Positions 13,427 through 26,100 of a stretch of DNA of 64,000 bases are shown here, piece after piece. The translations under genes and the position numbers were made by a program. The number at the start of each line of letters is the position of its first letter. Positions within the stretch are counted from its first letter, which is position 1. The DNA is from Manihot esculenta (lineage: Eukaryota > Streptophyta > Magnoliopsida > Malpighiales > Euphorbiaceae). The notes below the pieces were generated by a model. It had not been told where the DNA came from and did not search any database. It was given only the letters and a program-made list of their open reading frames with translations. The DNA is taken from contig NC_035176.2 of NCBI RefSeq assembly GCF_001659605.2, positions 27,646,716 through 27,710,715 on the forward strand, read 5' to 3'.

Positions 13427-14130
13427 GATGTAAACGAATTGAGTCGAACCGAGTTTTGAAGAGTTCAAACTTTAAACTTGATTCGTTAAAATTTTTTCAA
13501 GTTTGAGTCGAATTCGAGTTTTACTCATTTCGAACTCGAATCTATATTAAGAAACTTAAATTTGACCCGTTTAACAAATGGGTTTAGACAAATCGAGTTT
13601 TTATCGAGTTTAATTTCTAATAGTTATTGAATAGTTGAATTTATTTATATGTATAATAAATTTTAGTTTAAAACTAATAAATTTAAAATTAAAATAATTT
13701 TAGTTAAATAAGTATATATATAAATTAGCTCGTAAACTTATAAAAATGAGTTTTAAAATCTTAATAATTTAAATATATACAAGTTTAAGAGTATAACTAA
13801 ACTATATAAAGCTGAGTTTTAGAAAATTTAAATTTGTTTCATGAAGGTATATACAGAGTTTGAATTTATTTCTCTTATGATAATAATTTCAACTTATTTA
13901 AAAAGGCTGTTCACGAGCTTATTCGCGAACCTGCTCATAAATTAAAAAACGAGCTAAGTTCACGAGTCTTTAACGAGTCGAATTCTATAAAGTTCAAATT
14001 TGATTCGTTTATCAAATGAGTCTAAAATTTAAGTTCGAATTTGACTCGTTTATAAATCGAATTGAATTCAATCGAGTTTTTATCGAATCGAATCAAGAAT
14101 CACTAAAAAACGATTTAATTCATTTACAAC
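13427..14130. mobile_element. GAGTCGAA/CGAGTT-type inverted-repeat element, copy 1
   Basis: The left end reads TGATGTAAACGAATTGAGTC. The right end, on the other strand, reads GTTGTAAATGAATTAAATCG and continues into a matching CGA-rich stretch, so the element has terminal inverted repeats. Many GAGTCGAA and ACGAG motifs fill both arms. It is about 700 bp and non-coding. Related, more decayed copies are at about 16070-16680 (opposite orientation) and 29105-29345. Confidence 0.6.
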
Positions 14131-14573
14131 CTAATTGTCTTCTCTAAACTGGAACTATCAAAATAAATTAAGTGTAAATGAAAATTCTTTATATTTAATT
14201 ATAACAAAAAATAATTTTAATCAATGGCATGTCATCAATTTTAGACGGCGTAAATGGAAATTGTTTTTTTGTACAAACCTACAATAAAAATTCTTAATTA
14301 CCTTACCACAACGGTTAAACGAAACTGTAGTGAATTGATTAACATTAATTTTGTATTTAGTGCATAATTACCATCCTGTCTCATCTTCTTCACCATCTCC
14401 TTAAGGCAGAATATACACAGAGAAGAGGCAAAGGACGCCATGATCAAACCAAAACAGAACTTTAAACATTAAGAAAAAAGACCCAAAAGCTCTCACCTAA
14501 ATGTACAACCCTTAAACAACTGCTAATTAAAACAGACAATTTGTACCACCATGATCAGTCCTTGACTGAAGCT

Positions 14574-15224
14574 TCACATCACGTAAGCTGCTTCACGCGC
14601 CGCCATCTGCTTCTGTAACCTCAACTCTTGGTAAAACCTGTCGATAAATTTCTCAGCTTCCATGTCCACAATGCCTTCTTCATCTCCAGCTTCCCTCGGA
14701 GAGAATGGCGAGTCTGTTATCCTCACTTGTCTCACCAGCCCACTTACCAAATTACTAGATGTGTCAGATAAATCACCACCCCCTGACTTCACATCATCCC
14801 ATATATATGGTGGCGCGTGGTAGCGAGTGTGTTCGTAATGTCTATTATGTTTACGGTGATAAGAATGGGTTCTCCGCCTGTTGGCTTGGAAACGCTTGTA
14901 TGGTCGATAACTTGGACTACTGCTGCAGCTGAACTCATAATCCCGTGGGGAGACAAACGACATATGCACGTTGTGTGGTCTACAGCCGACAGCAGTTGCA
15001 GGCGACACAAACGACATATGCACGTCATGTGAATGACAACTAAGAGCAGTTTGATGCTCGATCACGATGTCGTTTAAGGCCTTTCCGATGATCTTCCCAC
15101 GTTTGATCATGAGATGAAGATCAAGGACGAACTTGCTCTTAGAAACACCCTTTCGAATCGTGAAGAAAGCTACACGTATCATGTTAGATAGTTTCTTGGC
15201 TACGAGTGTTGGACTTGGTTCCAT
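14574..15224 (-). CDS. DUF761 family protein (Avr9/Cf-9 rapidly elicited protein 146-like)
   Basis: A single-exon gene of 216 residues. The start MEPSPTLVAKKLSNMIRVAF and the following KSKFVLDLHLMIKRGK block are characteristic of plant DUF761 proteins similar to tobacco ACRE146. The C-terminal VDMEAEKFIDRFYQELRLQ (about residues 187-205) is the DUF761 motif. The biochemical role is unknown; related genes respond to defence elicitors (family knowledge). No signal peptide or convincing membrane segment is seen. The centre is rich in Ser, His, Arg and Tyr. Residues 66-75 (HDVHMSFVSP) are repeated almost exactly at 84-93 (HNVHMSFVSP), an 18-residue duplication; my recollection of the family is a single copy followed by RDYEFSC. 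No intron signals interrupt the frame. Confidence 0.9.
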   Translation of the reverse strand: MEPSPTLVAKKLSNMIRVAFFTIRKGVSKSKFVLDLHLMIKRGKIIGKALNDIVIEHQTALSCHSHDVHMSFVSPATAVGCRPHNVHMSFVSPRDYEFSCSSSPSYRPYKRFQANRRRTHSYHRKHNRHYEHTRYHAPPYIWDDVKSGGGDLSDTSSNLVSGLVRQVRITDSPFSPREAGDEEGIVDMEAEKFIDRFYQELRLQKQMAAREAAYVM

Positions 15225-15299
15225 GGCTTTAAGATTGAGAGCTCTAGCTATGGGGAGAAAGAAAGAAATTGATTCTTTGTAGTGAAAGGAGATTATAGA

Positions 15300-15307
15300 T
15301 ATTTAAA
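15300..15307 (-). promoter_or_regulatory. Possible TATA element of the DUF761 gene
   Basis: On the minus strand TTTAAATA lies about 76 bp upstream of the ATG at 15224, at a plausible distance for a short leader. AT-rich surroundings make chance matches common. Confidence 0.35.
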
Positions 15308-15553
15308 GGGGTCCTCGTCCGACAGTTAAGAAAAGAATAAATTTTGTATTAGTGTTAATTACAAGAAATAATTCTCTTTAATTATTGTTTTTGCATTGGA
15401 GGTGGGTTTATATTCAACATGAATTTTTCAATTGCTTAAATGGAGTTGGTTTTAATTGAAATGACCATTTTTGCATTAGGCATATTCTGATTTCTATCAT
15501 CTTTTTTCGGTAATTTATTAAATATTACCGTTATATATGGTGAGCCATAAAAA

Positions 15554-15715
15554 ACTGAGATATAAGTAAATGCAAGGGAAAATTATATTTAGTTCTGAAA
15601 ATTCATTAATTTATTTTTTAATTTTTAGAAATATACTGAGATATAAGTAAATGCATGGGAAAAATTATATTTAGTTATGAAAATTCATTAATTTATTTTT
15701 TAATTTTTAAAAATA
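15554..15715. repeat. Tandem duplication, two units of 81 bp
   Basis: The sequence beginning ACTGAGATATAAGTAAATGC starts at 15554 and again at 15635. The units are nearly identical and include TTCATTAATTTATTTTTTAA in each. They lie in intergenic DNA upstream of the DUF761 gene. Confidence 0.85.
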
Positions 15716-15902
15716 TATTAGAACGTTGCTCATATTTAAAGATCTATTAATTAGTCTTTTTATTAATTTTAACTGTTAAATATTATAAAAAAAGTCTGAA
15801 ATACTGTTAATACGGATGGACTAATTAGTAAACTTTTTATAAAATTAAGAAACCAATTAATAAAATTTTTCAAATTATAGAGATTAAATAGTAAAATACT
15901 TT

Positions 15903-15990
15903 TTTGGAAAATGGGAATTAGGAATTGGGGATGGGGAGTAGAACAAAAAATTTCTCAGATTTACTCATATGCACTTACCATCAAATTAAA
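15903..15990 (+). repeat. Short dispersed repeat (TGCACTTACCATCAAATTAAA type)
   Basis: Shares GGGGAGTAGAA...CACTTACCATCA(A/G)ATTAAA with 48728-48822, and in reverse orientation with parts of 9283-9355 and 52060-52135. Its class is unknown, it is under 100 bp, and no terminal repeats were recognised. Confidence 0.5.
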
Positions 15991-16069
15991 TCCAAATAAT
16001 AAAATACTTAACAGTCAAAACTAACAGAATGATTAATTAATAGATTTTTTAAAATATCAGTAAGAGTAT

Positions 16070-16680
16070 AAATGAATCAAATTATTTTTGAGTTACTCAA
16101 GATTTGACTAGATAAAAACTCAATCAAACTTGATTTAAATTTTAAACGAGCCAAACTCAAACTTAACTTTTAGATTCGTTTAAAAACGAGACATATTTGA
16201 GTTTCATAGTATTCGACTCGTGAGCTCGGCTCATTTATGATTTTATAATCAGACTCGTTAACATGCTCGTAAACAGTTTCATTAAACAAGCCGAGAGAAA
16301 TAAATTCAACCTTGCATATACTTTCATAAGCCAAATCTAAATTTTATAAAATTCAATTTTATATAGTTTGATTACACTATTAAAATTTGTATATATTTGA
16401 ATCGTTAAAATTTAAGAGCTCATATCTTAGTTATACTTATTTAATTAAAATTATTTCATTTTCAACTTATTAATTTTAAATTAAAATTTATTGGACATAT
16501 AAATAAATAGCAAAAGATGTATTACGGATTTTTAAATTTCTTGGTTTAAAAAATTAAATCAAATCAAATAAATAATTTTTTAAAATTTGTAATCAAATAG
16601 AAATAAATTTAATTAAAAAATTAAAATAAATCAATTTAGTTTAATTTTTATATGTAAAAGTTTATGCTCAGACTCATCCG
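16070..16680. repeat. GAGTCGAA/CGAGTT-type repeat, decayed copy 2
   Basis: Contains CGAGCC, ACTCGTGAGCTCGGCTC and CATGCTCGTAAACAG. Its centre matches the reverse complement of the centre of 13427-14130, so it lies in the opposite orientation. The ends are worn and the borders are approximate. Confidence 0.5.
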
Positions 16681-17530
16681 TGATGTGTAAAGCTAATATG
16701 AAGACTATTTAATTACAAATAAAAAGATAAATTAATATATTAATTAGTACTAATTATTTCCTTAGCCATTATAGTTGCATCATTAGAAGTTACCTTTATA
16801 TTTTTTATAAATGAAATCTGGTAGGCCCAAAATTGTGTAGAATTTCCTTAATTTCCTCTTCCTTTCTCTTTATTATTTTTTTTAAAAAAAAAATTCGTAT
16901 TTTCTTTCTTGTGATCACTTCCTTTTTCTTTCTTTTTGAATGAAAGACTGATTAATTAAGGATTTAGTTAATAGAACGTGATATGGCAACTTGATAAAGT
17001 TGGCTGGGAATGAAATCAACCGATAAATTAACGTGTCCGCCTCTCCGGTGATAGATTTGTAACCGTACTTTTGAAACTCTCTTCTCACAGCCATTCAAGA
17101 GTCTGTTTTTTGAAAAAGTTATAATTTTTTGGATAATTTGTGTGTATTAGTTTTTTTTTAAATATATTTAATTCATGAATTATTAATTTAATAATAAAAT
17201 TATTAGTTGTCATTTTAAATTTATTAATTTGAATTGTTTTGATTATTAGTGACTAAAATTATAAATTAAGCCATTGACATTTCACATTCATATTAAAAAT
17301 TAAATGAGTTTCTTAGTGTTAAAACATTTTAAAGAATAAGAGAATATCAATTATACAATATTTTTTTTATTTATCAGAATGAATTTCCATTTTTTTTTAT
17401 AATTAAAAAAAATCATTTGGAGTTCATTCTTAAAAATACAATGGACCTTATCCAATATTTGTCCATATTCAACATACCGCTACTTTCTCCTTTCTCCTTT
17501 CTCCTGTAACTTTTATTTATTTTTATGATT
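16681..17530. other. AT-rich intergenic DNA, no feature found
   Basis: No reading frame of interest on either strand. A less AT-rich patch around 16960-17110 has no recognisable content. Confidence 0.5.
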
Positions 17531-17534
17531 CAGG

Positions 17535-17935
17535 AAATGAGACCTGATCCTGAAAAAGATTACGGATCCGAAACTCATTAAACCCCACGTAAATAGATTG
17601 ACCTAACATCGCTGGACTAGCCCTTCGAGGTGAACCGGATTGATTACGTGCTCGAACCTATCCATAAAATGTTCAATCTAGTGATGTGACATAAGATAAG
17701 AAAAGTAAGTCTAGTAACTTCGCAGCGCTGTCAACATGTGCACTGAGAGAATTAAATGGCCACTTAGTGTGAAAAGATACTCTAACACGTCCGTACATAC
17801 GAATCTAAGTGACAAAAACATGTGACACTATAGCAGAGTACAGTTAAACGTCACTAGCAGACAAAAGAAAAAGAGATAAAAAGGAGGGAACATCTTCTTC
17901 CCTGGACAATTTTACACACTCAATATAAATTCTAT
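17535..17935 (+). mobile_element. LTR-like retroelement remnant related to 12221-12790
   Basis: A patch of balanced base composition in AT-rich DNA. It carries the same GTCACTAGCAGACAAAA 17-mer (17850-17866), followed by a purine-rich stretch with ATAAAAAGG, which could be a TATA-type element. No protein is encoded and no target duplication was found. Confidence 0.4.
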
Positions 17936-20900
17936 TTTTTAGATTTTAGGATATTAATTTTTATTTTTTTTTTATTTTTTTTTATTTTAAAATTATTGTT
18001 AATTAAAGAAAAAGAAAATGATAGAAGAAGATTAAGGATAAAGGAAGTAGGAAAGAAAGATGGGTAATGGGAAGGTATAGTGGAACTAAGCCTCTCTGCT
18101 AAAGAAATGAAAAAGAAATTAGAAAAGGTTATTTATGTTGTTAAGTTAGGTATAATCCATTGCTTTAGCCTAAGCTTTCAAACTTAAAATTAAAGAAATT
18201 TTAATTTTTATATAGAAAGTGGGGTTTCTCATCATGACAAGAATCTGGAATCCAAAGTCGTTTTAGGCAATTATTACTTATCCTAACTCCATTTAGTGGA
18301 CCTATTAATTATATCATACATTTCAATTCAATTCCACACATTAAAAAAAAATTTAATGATTATTAAATTAAATATTTAAATTTATTAATTAAACTCTCAA
18401 TTTTAAAAAATATTTTAAAATATTTTTGAAGATTTTTATAAATTTTGAACTTTGTTAATACGTTTTAGGTGCATCGTTTGGCTGAAGATTCTAAGAAAAA
18501 ATGATTTTTTTTTTCTTTGATTTATTGTGTTTGGTGCTCTTCAGTCTTTTGTTCTCGCTATTTTTACCTTCTTAAAGTAAAGCACATGGTAGAGTAGAGC
18601 GCCATTTTGAGGATAATTTCTACTCATCATTCCATCATCATTTCTTAATAGAATTCTGCCCACTAACGTAAATATACATAAATAAATTAATAAACTGATA
18701 TTTGGTGAAATTATTATATGAAGATATTTATACAATTCTTAAGAAAATCAATGAATCAAAATTGGTGGATAGGACTGATTATCACTTCTGATGAGTTAAG
18801 ATTTTTTTAAAATAGTTTAAGTGTGAAATTTTTAACGAGAGTGAAGTGATATCGAATTAGAGTTTGTTTTTGTGTATATCGATTATTATGAAACATTGCG
18901 TCACGTTTCATTAAATTGAATAGAGATATTTTTTGTGATTTATTAATGGTGGGCAGACAGTTAATAAATGTGAAACTAATTAGTCCATATCCCGTCATTT
19001 TATCTATATCAGATCAATTGAATTTATAACACATACATTTATAGCATCAATATGGGCTAGAGGGGCCGGCCATCATATTGGCAATTTGCGTTTATCCCCT
19101 GATCGTATCAGCTCATTTTTGGCCTATTCGACCTTTATCAACTGAAAACACGTGTTCTAATTATAAAAAGTTAATATTTTTAAATTATTAAAAATATAAT
19201 TTTTTTATTTTACGGATATTAAATATAATCATTTCTATGTCAGCATTTGGTTGGAATTTAAATGGTGATAGAGAATTTTATATCAGACGAAATAAAATTG
19301 AAGTATTTTTGTTGTTGAAATTAAAGTACAATACCATATTGAAATGCCATACATGGTTCAGGGACGGGTTGTGAAAATTACTCCCAATTTGGCCATTTTC
19401 TCTCCTTAGCATAGGGTTGGTTTATGGGCATATGGGTCTTTTTGTTTGTTAAGCCAAATTTTATTCCTTTACACCGTGTTTGGATATATAGTAAGAGAGG
19501 AAGGAAAATAATAGACAAAAATTAATTTTTATTTTCCATGTTTTATTTTTCCTCATTTTATTTGCAAGTAAAAGAAAATTAATGAAAAGAGAAAATAAAG
19601 TATATTTAAGAGGAAAGAGTAGAAAGAAAATAGTAATATTTTCTTAAATTACTATTTACTCTCAATTTTTATAAGTTATTTTTGAAAGTTAAAAAGGAAA
19701 AAAAAATTATAAGCCTATGTTCTGTTTGTTTCATATAAATATTTTTTAAGAAAATATTTTTTATGTTTTTGACATTTGAAATACTCAAAATATTTAATTA
19801 ATAGAAAATATTTTTTAATCAATGAAAAAATAAGTTAAGACTTCATCTTTTTAGAAGATAAAATCATTTTCAACCCTTTAAAATGTTTATTAAAATCACT
19901 ATATATAAATTTATTAATAAATTTTATTTTTAAAATTAAATATTATAATTATTATAAAATTTTAAATTAACAAATTAATTTCAATATTTATTAAATTTTA
20001 ACATTTTATATGTGAAAAATAATAAAATAAAAATCTATTTTTTTCTTTTTATCCTAATAAATGAAAAAAAGTAAATCATTAAGAAATGAAAAATTAGATG
20101 AGAAAAATATTTTATTTTAATTTAAATGCATACTTGATTTAATTTTTATTTTATTAATTTATTGTTAAATATAAGATATTAAATTTAATAAATTTGTTAT
20201 GTTAATTTATAAGAAAATATAAATATATATATTTATAAGTGAATATAATATTTAGAGATCAATTTTTAAAAATATATAAATGAATTATAATTAAAAGTAT
20301 AAGGATGAAATTATTTTATTATAAAATAAAATTTTGTAATTAAATATATATATAGACTAAATTATATGTTGTATAAAATTTTAAAAATTAAAATGTAATT
20401 TATTATAATTAAAAAAATTATTTATTTTAAATGTCTATGTCAATCTTTTCAAAGAAAAACTAAATTTTAGTGAAATTAGATAATTTTTTATCATAAATTA
20501 AATTATTAGCATTTTATTTGAAAAATATGTTAAACAATAAAATAGTTGTTTGTAATTATCTTTTTTTTTTTGAAATGGATAATTATCTTTATAATTAAAG
20601 TTCAATTAAATTATTATAGTAAATTGAATTAGATTGATTGAAGTGAATAATTTTACCACCATTAATTATTAAGTTTGAATAGAAAAAATTATTGTCAGCT
20701 ATTCAATCTATATAAAGCTTCATAATTAATTACGTAATTTATACGAAATATTTACTCATTTATAGTGGGAGTAAATTAGGTGAGCATTATTTTTTTTAAA
20801 TTTAAAAAATTAATATTAAATTAAATTAATTTAAAAATTCGATTTAACGACCTATAAATGTTAAATATAGAGTAAATAAACCTTTTAAAAATGGACCAAA

Positions 20901-21040
20901 TAGGCTGTTAAATTGATAATCTCGAAAAGTTTCCTTCTGTGGTCCCTTTGTGACTCAATATTTTTGCATTTTCCTCTTTCTTAACCCTAATTTATTCTTT
21001 TCTCTTCCCCACGGGAAAAGTGATCTGCGTCAATTGACTA
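17936..21040. other. AT-rich intergenic DNA, no gene found
   Basis: Long A/T runs with no credible coding region. The short frames at 18541-18735 and 18807-18998 (minus) have no recognisable product. A patch at 19040-19160 contains GGGGCCGGCC but nothing identifiable. Confidence 0.55.
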
Positions 21041-21124
21041 TTGAAGCGGCTCATCTCATCAAAAGTCAGGATAGTCAAAAGCAATGATCGTACTGTGTTG
21101 AAACTGCTGAGAACTGGACAATTC

Positions 21125-21950
21125 TTAGACAGTTAATGCATTGAAAGATTTAGTTATTAGTTACAAGTCGCATATTTTATTTCTGATGGAAACAAAAACT
21201 CTTAGTTCTCATATAGAATTTTTTCATAATTTTTTACATTTTAATGGTTGTTTCTCAGTTAATAGATTAGGAGGAGATCTTTTGTTAATGTGGAAGAATC
21301 ACGTGTCTGTTTCTGTAATTGGTTTTTTTTCGAATTTTATTGATTCGGTTGTTTCGGAAGGTAATGTTCAATGGAGGTTTACTGGTTATTATGGGTTTCT
21401 AGAATCACAACGACGACGTCAGTTTTGAAATCTTATTCGAGATTTATCTCGTAGAAACTCTCTTCCGTGGCTTTATTCGGGAGATTTTAATGATTTATGC
21501 TCGAGAGATGAGAGAGAAGGAGGAACAATTTTGACAAATTATCTTATGTAGGGGTTTAAATATGTTCAAATACCCACTGTTTACTTTTTTTTTCACATGG
21601 AAGAAGGGCAGGGAGGCGAATAATATGGTTAAAGAGAAGTTTGGTAGAGCCCTTACTACTGAGAATTGGGCTCGTAAATTCACTAATGTTGTCTGCTCGA
21701 TTGTTCATGTTCCTAGATCGGATCACAAACTGTTGGTGATTAATACAACTCTTAAAAATAATAGGGGAGATAGAAGGAGATTTCGATTTGATAATACATG
21801 GTTATGTGATGAGGGTTTGGCTGATGTTGTTAAAGAAGTTTGGGTTAATTCTATACCATGCAGCCTTTTGATGAAACACATGATGATTTAGTTAATGCTC
21901 TTTCGTTGTGGGTAGGAGCAGAAATAGAGAATTTTGGCAAAAAAAGAATC
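21125..21950 (+). pseudogene. LINE (L1-type) retrotransposon endonuclease fragment
   Basis: Conceptual translation shows the apurinic-type endonuclease domain of a plant non-LTR retrotransposon ORF2. The catalytic landmarks are in order: LFLMETKT (about 21177-21200), LPWLYSGDFNDL (about 21463-21498) and VPRSDHKLLVI (about 21709-21741). The frame is broken by a TGA at 21426-21428 where the family usually has Trp, by a TAG at about 21549, and by a frameshift near the T-run at 21586-21596. Residues are missing between the GDFN and SDH blocks compared with a typical domain. No reverse transcriptase follows; similarity ends near 21950. The fragment therefore cannot encode a working protein. Confidence 0.8.
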
Positions 21951-23100
21951 TTTTTGAGATAATATCTCTCTTTATTTTATGAAATTTTATTAATATAACC
22001 AATAATTTTACTTTAAAACAAAAAAAAATCAAGTAGTACAAATTTAGTCTGAGTGAAAGTGCATATGAGTAGTCTAAAAAAAAACAGGAGCAAGTAGACC
22101 CTTATTTACGATTTTTTTTTATATTTCATTTCACATTTCTGTGACTAACATCATTTGACGATTTATGAGCCTACATCACCCGCTCACCACTATTTACCTT
22201 TCAGTAGAATAATAAGAATTAAATCTCATTAAATTATAATAAATTCATACGTTACGTCTTTTGAGATAAAATAATTGATAATCACAAATCTTATTCAATT
22301 ATAACCAATTCATATGTTATGTCTTTTGAGATAAAATAACAGTTTATCAATATGCTTTAATATGTAGTGAATATAACAAATCTAATATACGAGATGATCT
22401 ATAACCATATTGTGAATTATGAAGCGCAGATGCAGGGACATCTATAATTACAGGGTCAAAAGCTAAGCAACGAGCTCATTTTGTCAGTTCATACGCCAAG
22501 ATCACCTTGTTACAAATTTCAAAAGTAAAAGAAACACGGTTGAAACTGGTGCCCTGCCTCCCATCCTAAGACGGCACTACCATCCATTGGGTCAAAGAGA
22601 AGCACATAAGGTCAAATCGATCGAACCTACAAGACATTGCAACTAACATGATTTTCAAAGTCGTATACAACATTCAAAGTAATACCCAGTTGATGACTTT
22701 GAGAACAAAATTTTTTAATACCATCATTCTGAAAAATCTTCTTTAAATCCATCATGGGTCTGAGGCTAATACCTCAAATCTTATTTTCTTAAAAAAATCC
22801 ATATATGAAAATCGAGGCAACACTTTCAAACAGATGAAGCAGACAGCTGAAAGGTGGAGGCTGCAGGATTTCGACTCCTGCATTTACTCTCCAATTTAGC
22901 CTAAGGCATCGTTTGTATAAAGCTTGTCAGCCAGTGCAAACGGAGATTCATTAATTATTAAATTTTACACGTATGATGTTGTTCTGTACAAAATTACAGT
23001 TGTTCTAAAACTTAAAGCGAATCAAGAAACATACGCGTTAAAGGAACAGCTATATAATTACAAGTTCCATAAAGAGCAAATGCGCGAACGTGAATGAATT
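21951..23100. other. Region downstream of the hydrolase gene, no gene found
   Basis: Includes an imperfect tandem duplication of about 65 bp around 22242-22345 (ACGTCTTTTGAGATAAAATA-type units). From about 22430 rightwards the base composition is more balanced and may include the 3' untranslated region of the minus-strand hydrolase. No coding exon was recognised. Confidence 0.5.
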
Positions 23101-23159
23101 ACGTAATTCATTCCCTATATCGGGCAACACGACCTAGCTACCACTGACTACAAACATCT

Positions 23160-26100
23160 TCAGAATTGGTACTCTAATCTCTTCTCCATCCAACTGATGA
23201 TGTCCTGCCCAATCTCTTCACGTTCAGGCTCAAAGAGAAGGTCATGCAAGAAGCCATCATAGAGCTTTATGTCTTTGAACTGGGATGCTGCCTCATTGTA
23301 CAGATCCTGGGATGCTAGTGGATCTGTCACTTTATCAGCAGTTCCATGGAGAACAAAGAATGGGACAGTCACAAACTTGAAGTTGCGCATCAAGTATGAG
23401 GATATTCGCAATATCTCATGGCCTGTTCGGACCCGTATGGGCCCTGTATATACCAATGGATCAGAGTACTTGGCCACAAGTGCAGCAGGATCCCTGGAAA
23501 CTGGAATGCCCCTTTTGTTTGCTCCTTTAAATTGGAACCGTGGGACTATCAGAGAAAAGATAGGCGCCACAGCCTGCAAAAGACATTAACATAGCAGTTA
23601 AATAGAAAGCAAGAAACTATAACTAATGCAAACACAAAGAATAATTCAACAATACGATCACAATATCTTTTTTGGGGAAAAAAAAAGATTCATATGCTTG
23701 AATAGTAATTCTGGTCTGCTCTCCATTTGGAATAAAAAAAGGCAATTATCCAAAGCATTTGACATAAAATGCCTTCAGATAGATTAATGATAGACTGCTC
23801 CACTGTTTAGGTTTAAGGAAGTTAAGTTCATCATAACCAAAAAATTTAGAGAAAAAAAGGAGCAAAATCTATAATAGTCCAACATCATTCAGTAATTTGT
23901 CATTCATGATCCATGGTTGAGAACACTTACCCCAACAATAGGATGAGCTGGCTTAACACGCAAAGCTGGTGAGGTCAGGATGATTCCCTCCAACATCCCT
24001 TCAATGCGAGGACATGTGGCCGCCTGCCAAAGATGCTCCCTTATCATTTAAAATCTTGACAAGTACAAAATATAAAACCCCAAAACTGGTATTTCCTTCT
24101 TTCCATGTCTTACCTTTAAAACCACAGCCCCTCCAGTTGAGTGACCAAAAAGGAAGCATGGTACCCCGGGGTGCTCTGACTTGATCTTTTCCAAGAAAGA
24201 CCCCTGTAAACAGCAGCAGTTAAAAAGTTTATCCCACTAGCTGTATAGGCAAATCATACACAATTGGCAATAAGCTAAAAGACTAGACACCAAAATGATT
24301 GGGTTTCACAAGCAAGGGAAACCTCTGAGAAATTTACACCTAGTCTTTTAAGAATTTTAGTGCAGAATATAAACAGGGCAGTGCAAGGCAGCTTAAAAAT
24401 GGTCCTGGGCCAATATTGCAAAAAAAAATAAGCTGCAGGTAAGACACTAAGGCGGCAGTTTGTGCATGACTTTACAGTGTGTGATCCATGATAATGCTTG
24501 ATCCAAGAACAACTCTGATGAATTATGTATGAATCATGATCTTAGGAGCAGAAGAATAATTAGTTGTTTTGTATAAAATTTAAAGTACATATTTGAAATT
24601 GTATTTGGAGTTTTATTTGAAAAATAAGAAACTTAAATAAGCATATTAAAATAGTATATCATTTCAAACAGTAATACATAAGGTAAAAAAAGAAGGAAAA
24701 ATGTACAACTAAACTTACAGTGTCTGCAACAACATGGTCTAGCGAAGGAACATATCCATGCAACCCATCACTCCCACCATGACCTAAACCACAGCAAAGA
24801 AATAAATGAAGAGAGTGAGAGCGAGAACAGAGAGAGAGGAGGGGGGAGCACCATATCCAATGCCAAAATGAGAAGACCTAAACTTTTAACAAAGTAGGTG
24901 TCGAGGTCAAAACAATGCAACTGAAGGCAAGGAAAACGTATGACTAAACATGTTTACGAAAAATACTTACCTATCCAATCCATTGCATAGACTCCAAAGT
25001 TGCATGAGGTAAGCTGCTTAGCAAATTGACCATACCTTCCACTGAAATTGAAAAGCAGTAAAATATCTTTAAAAAATATAGTTAACCATGGATAAGCTTC
25101 AGATATTACTGATTATCAAGTAACTCATGGAACCGACAGTTACCAATTAACTTGTATGACATCAAATTCAATATGCAAAAGAAACTTCCAATACATATGA
25201 AAATGAAAAGTTGATGTTACCTGTGCTCATTAAGCCCATGAATAATGATCAAAATGCCCCTGAAATCACAAAGGGTTTGCCCCGAGGCCTCAGTACTGAA
25301 TTAGGAGAAGCAATAACAACAGGGCACACAGCAGAAAGTAAAACTATACATGATAAACATGCAAGGAAAACCACAAAAATCAAGCCAAGCAGCACCATCC
25401 CTCTAATCCTTTTATTTCTGTAATGCTCTAGCTATTGGTGTTGTACAGTATACATACACTTAAAGGAAAGGAAAAAAAAAAAACACTAGGACAAGAGATC
25501 ATTCGTTGTAAAATTGCCTAAGGAAAAAAATCATAAAACCAAAAACGTGTACAAGGCTCCACCTGACGAGTCTGAAAAGTTTTTCTTCAATCATTGATAT
25601 TGATAAGAACAAAGAAGTGAAGTTTCATTCAAATTAATCACCTTTAAAAATGAAACAAAAATTCGACCCTTTTAGTTTACACGTCTCCTAAAGCAAACGC
25701 CATTAGGAAATTAAACGTAGACCGAACATTAGAGAATTTGTTCTATTTCATTTAAAAGATTGATGTATCCTGTAAGCAGTAATATATCTAATTACCTCAA
25801 AACCAAACCAATAAGTAGGGAAATTTCGAGAACTAAGAAAATGAAAAGAATTTTCCGCTCAATAATCCAATGCCACAAGCTAACGCGAGACGATCATGAC
25901 TTAAAATGGATTACATGCTTTGCGTTAATTCAACGAACTTAACCAAAAAAAAAATCAAATTAAATTCAATTGAATGCAAGCTTGCTATCTCAAGACCTGA
26001 AAACAATCGAATATAATGCCAAAAGAGATAAGGTCAAGCCACCAAAAAATCCACCACCACACGAAACAACAGGCTTGTTTCTCTCAATAATAATAATAAA

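Noticed and set aside
22530..22610. Minus-strand text FDPMDGSAVLGW resembling the DPxDGS metal site of sugar bisphosphatases
   Set aside because: No other motif of that family is nearby, a stop follows soon, and the region is probably the 3' flank of the hydrolase gene.
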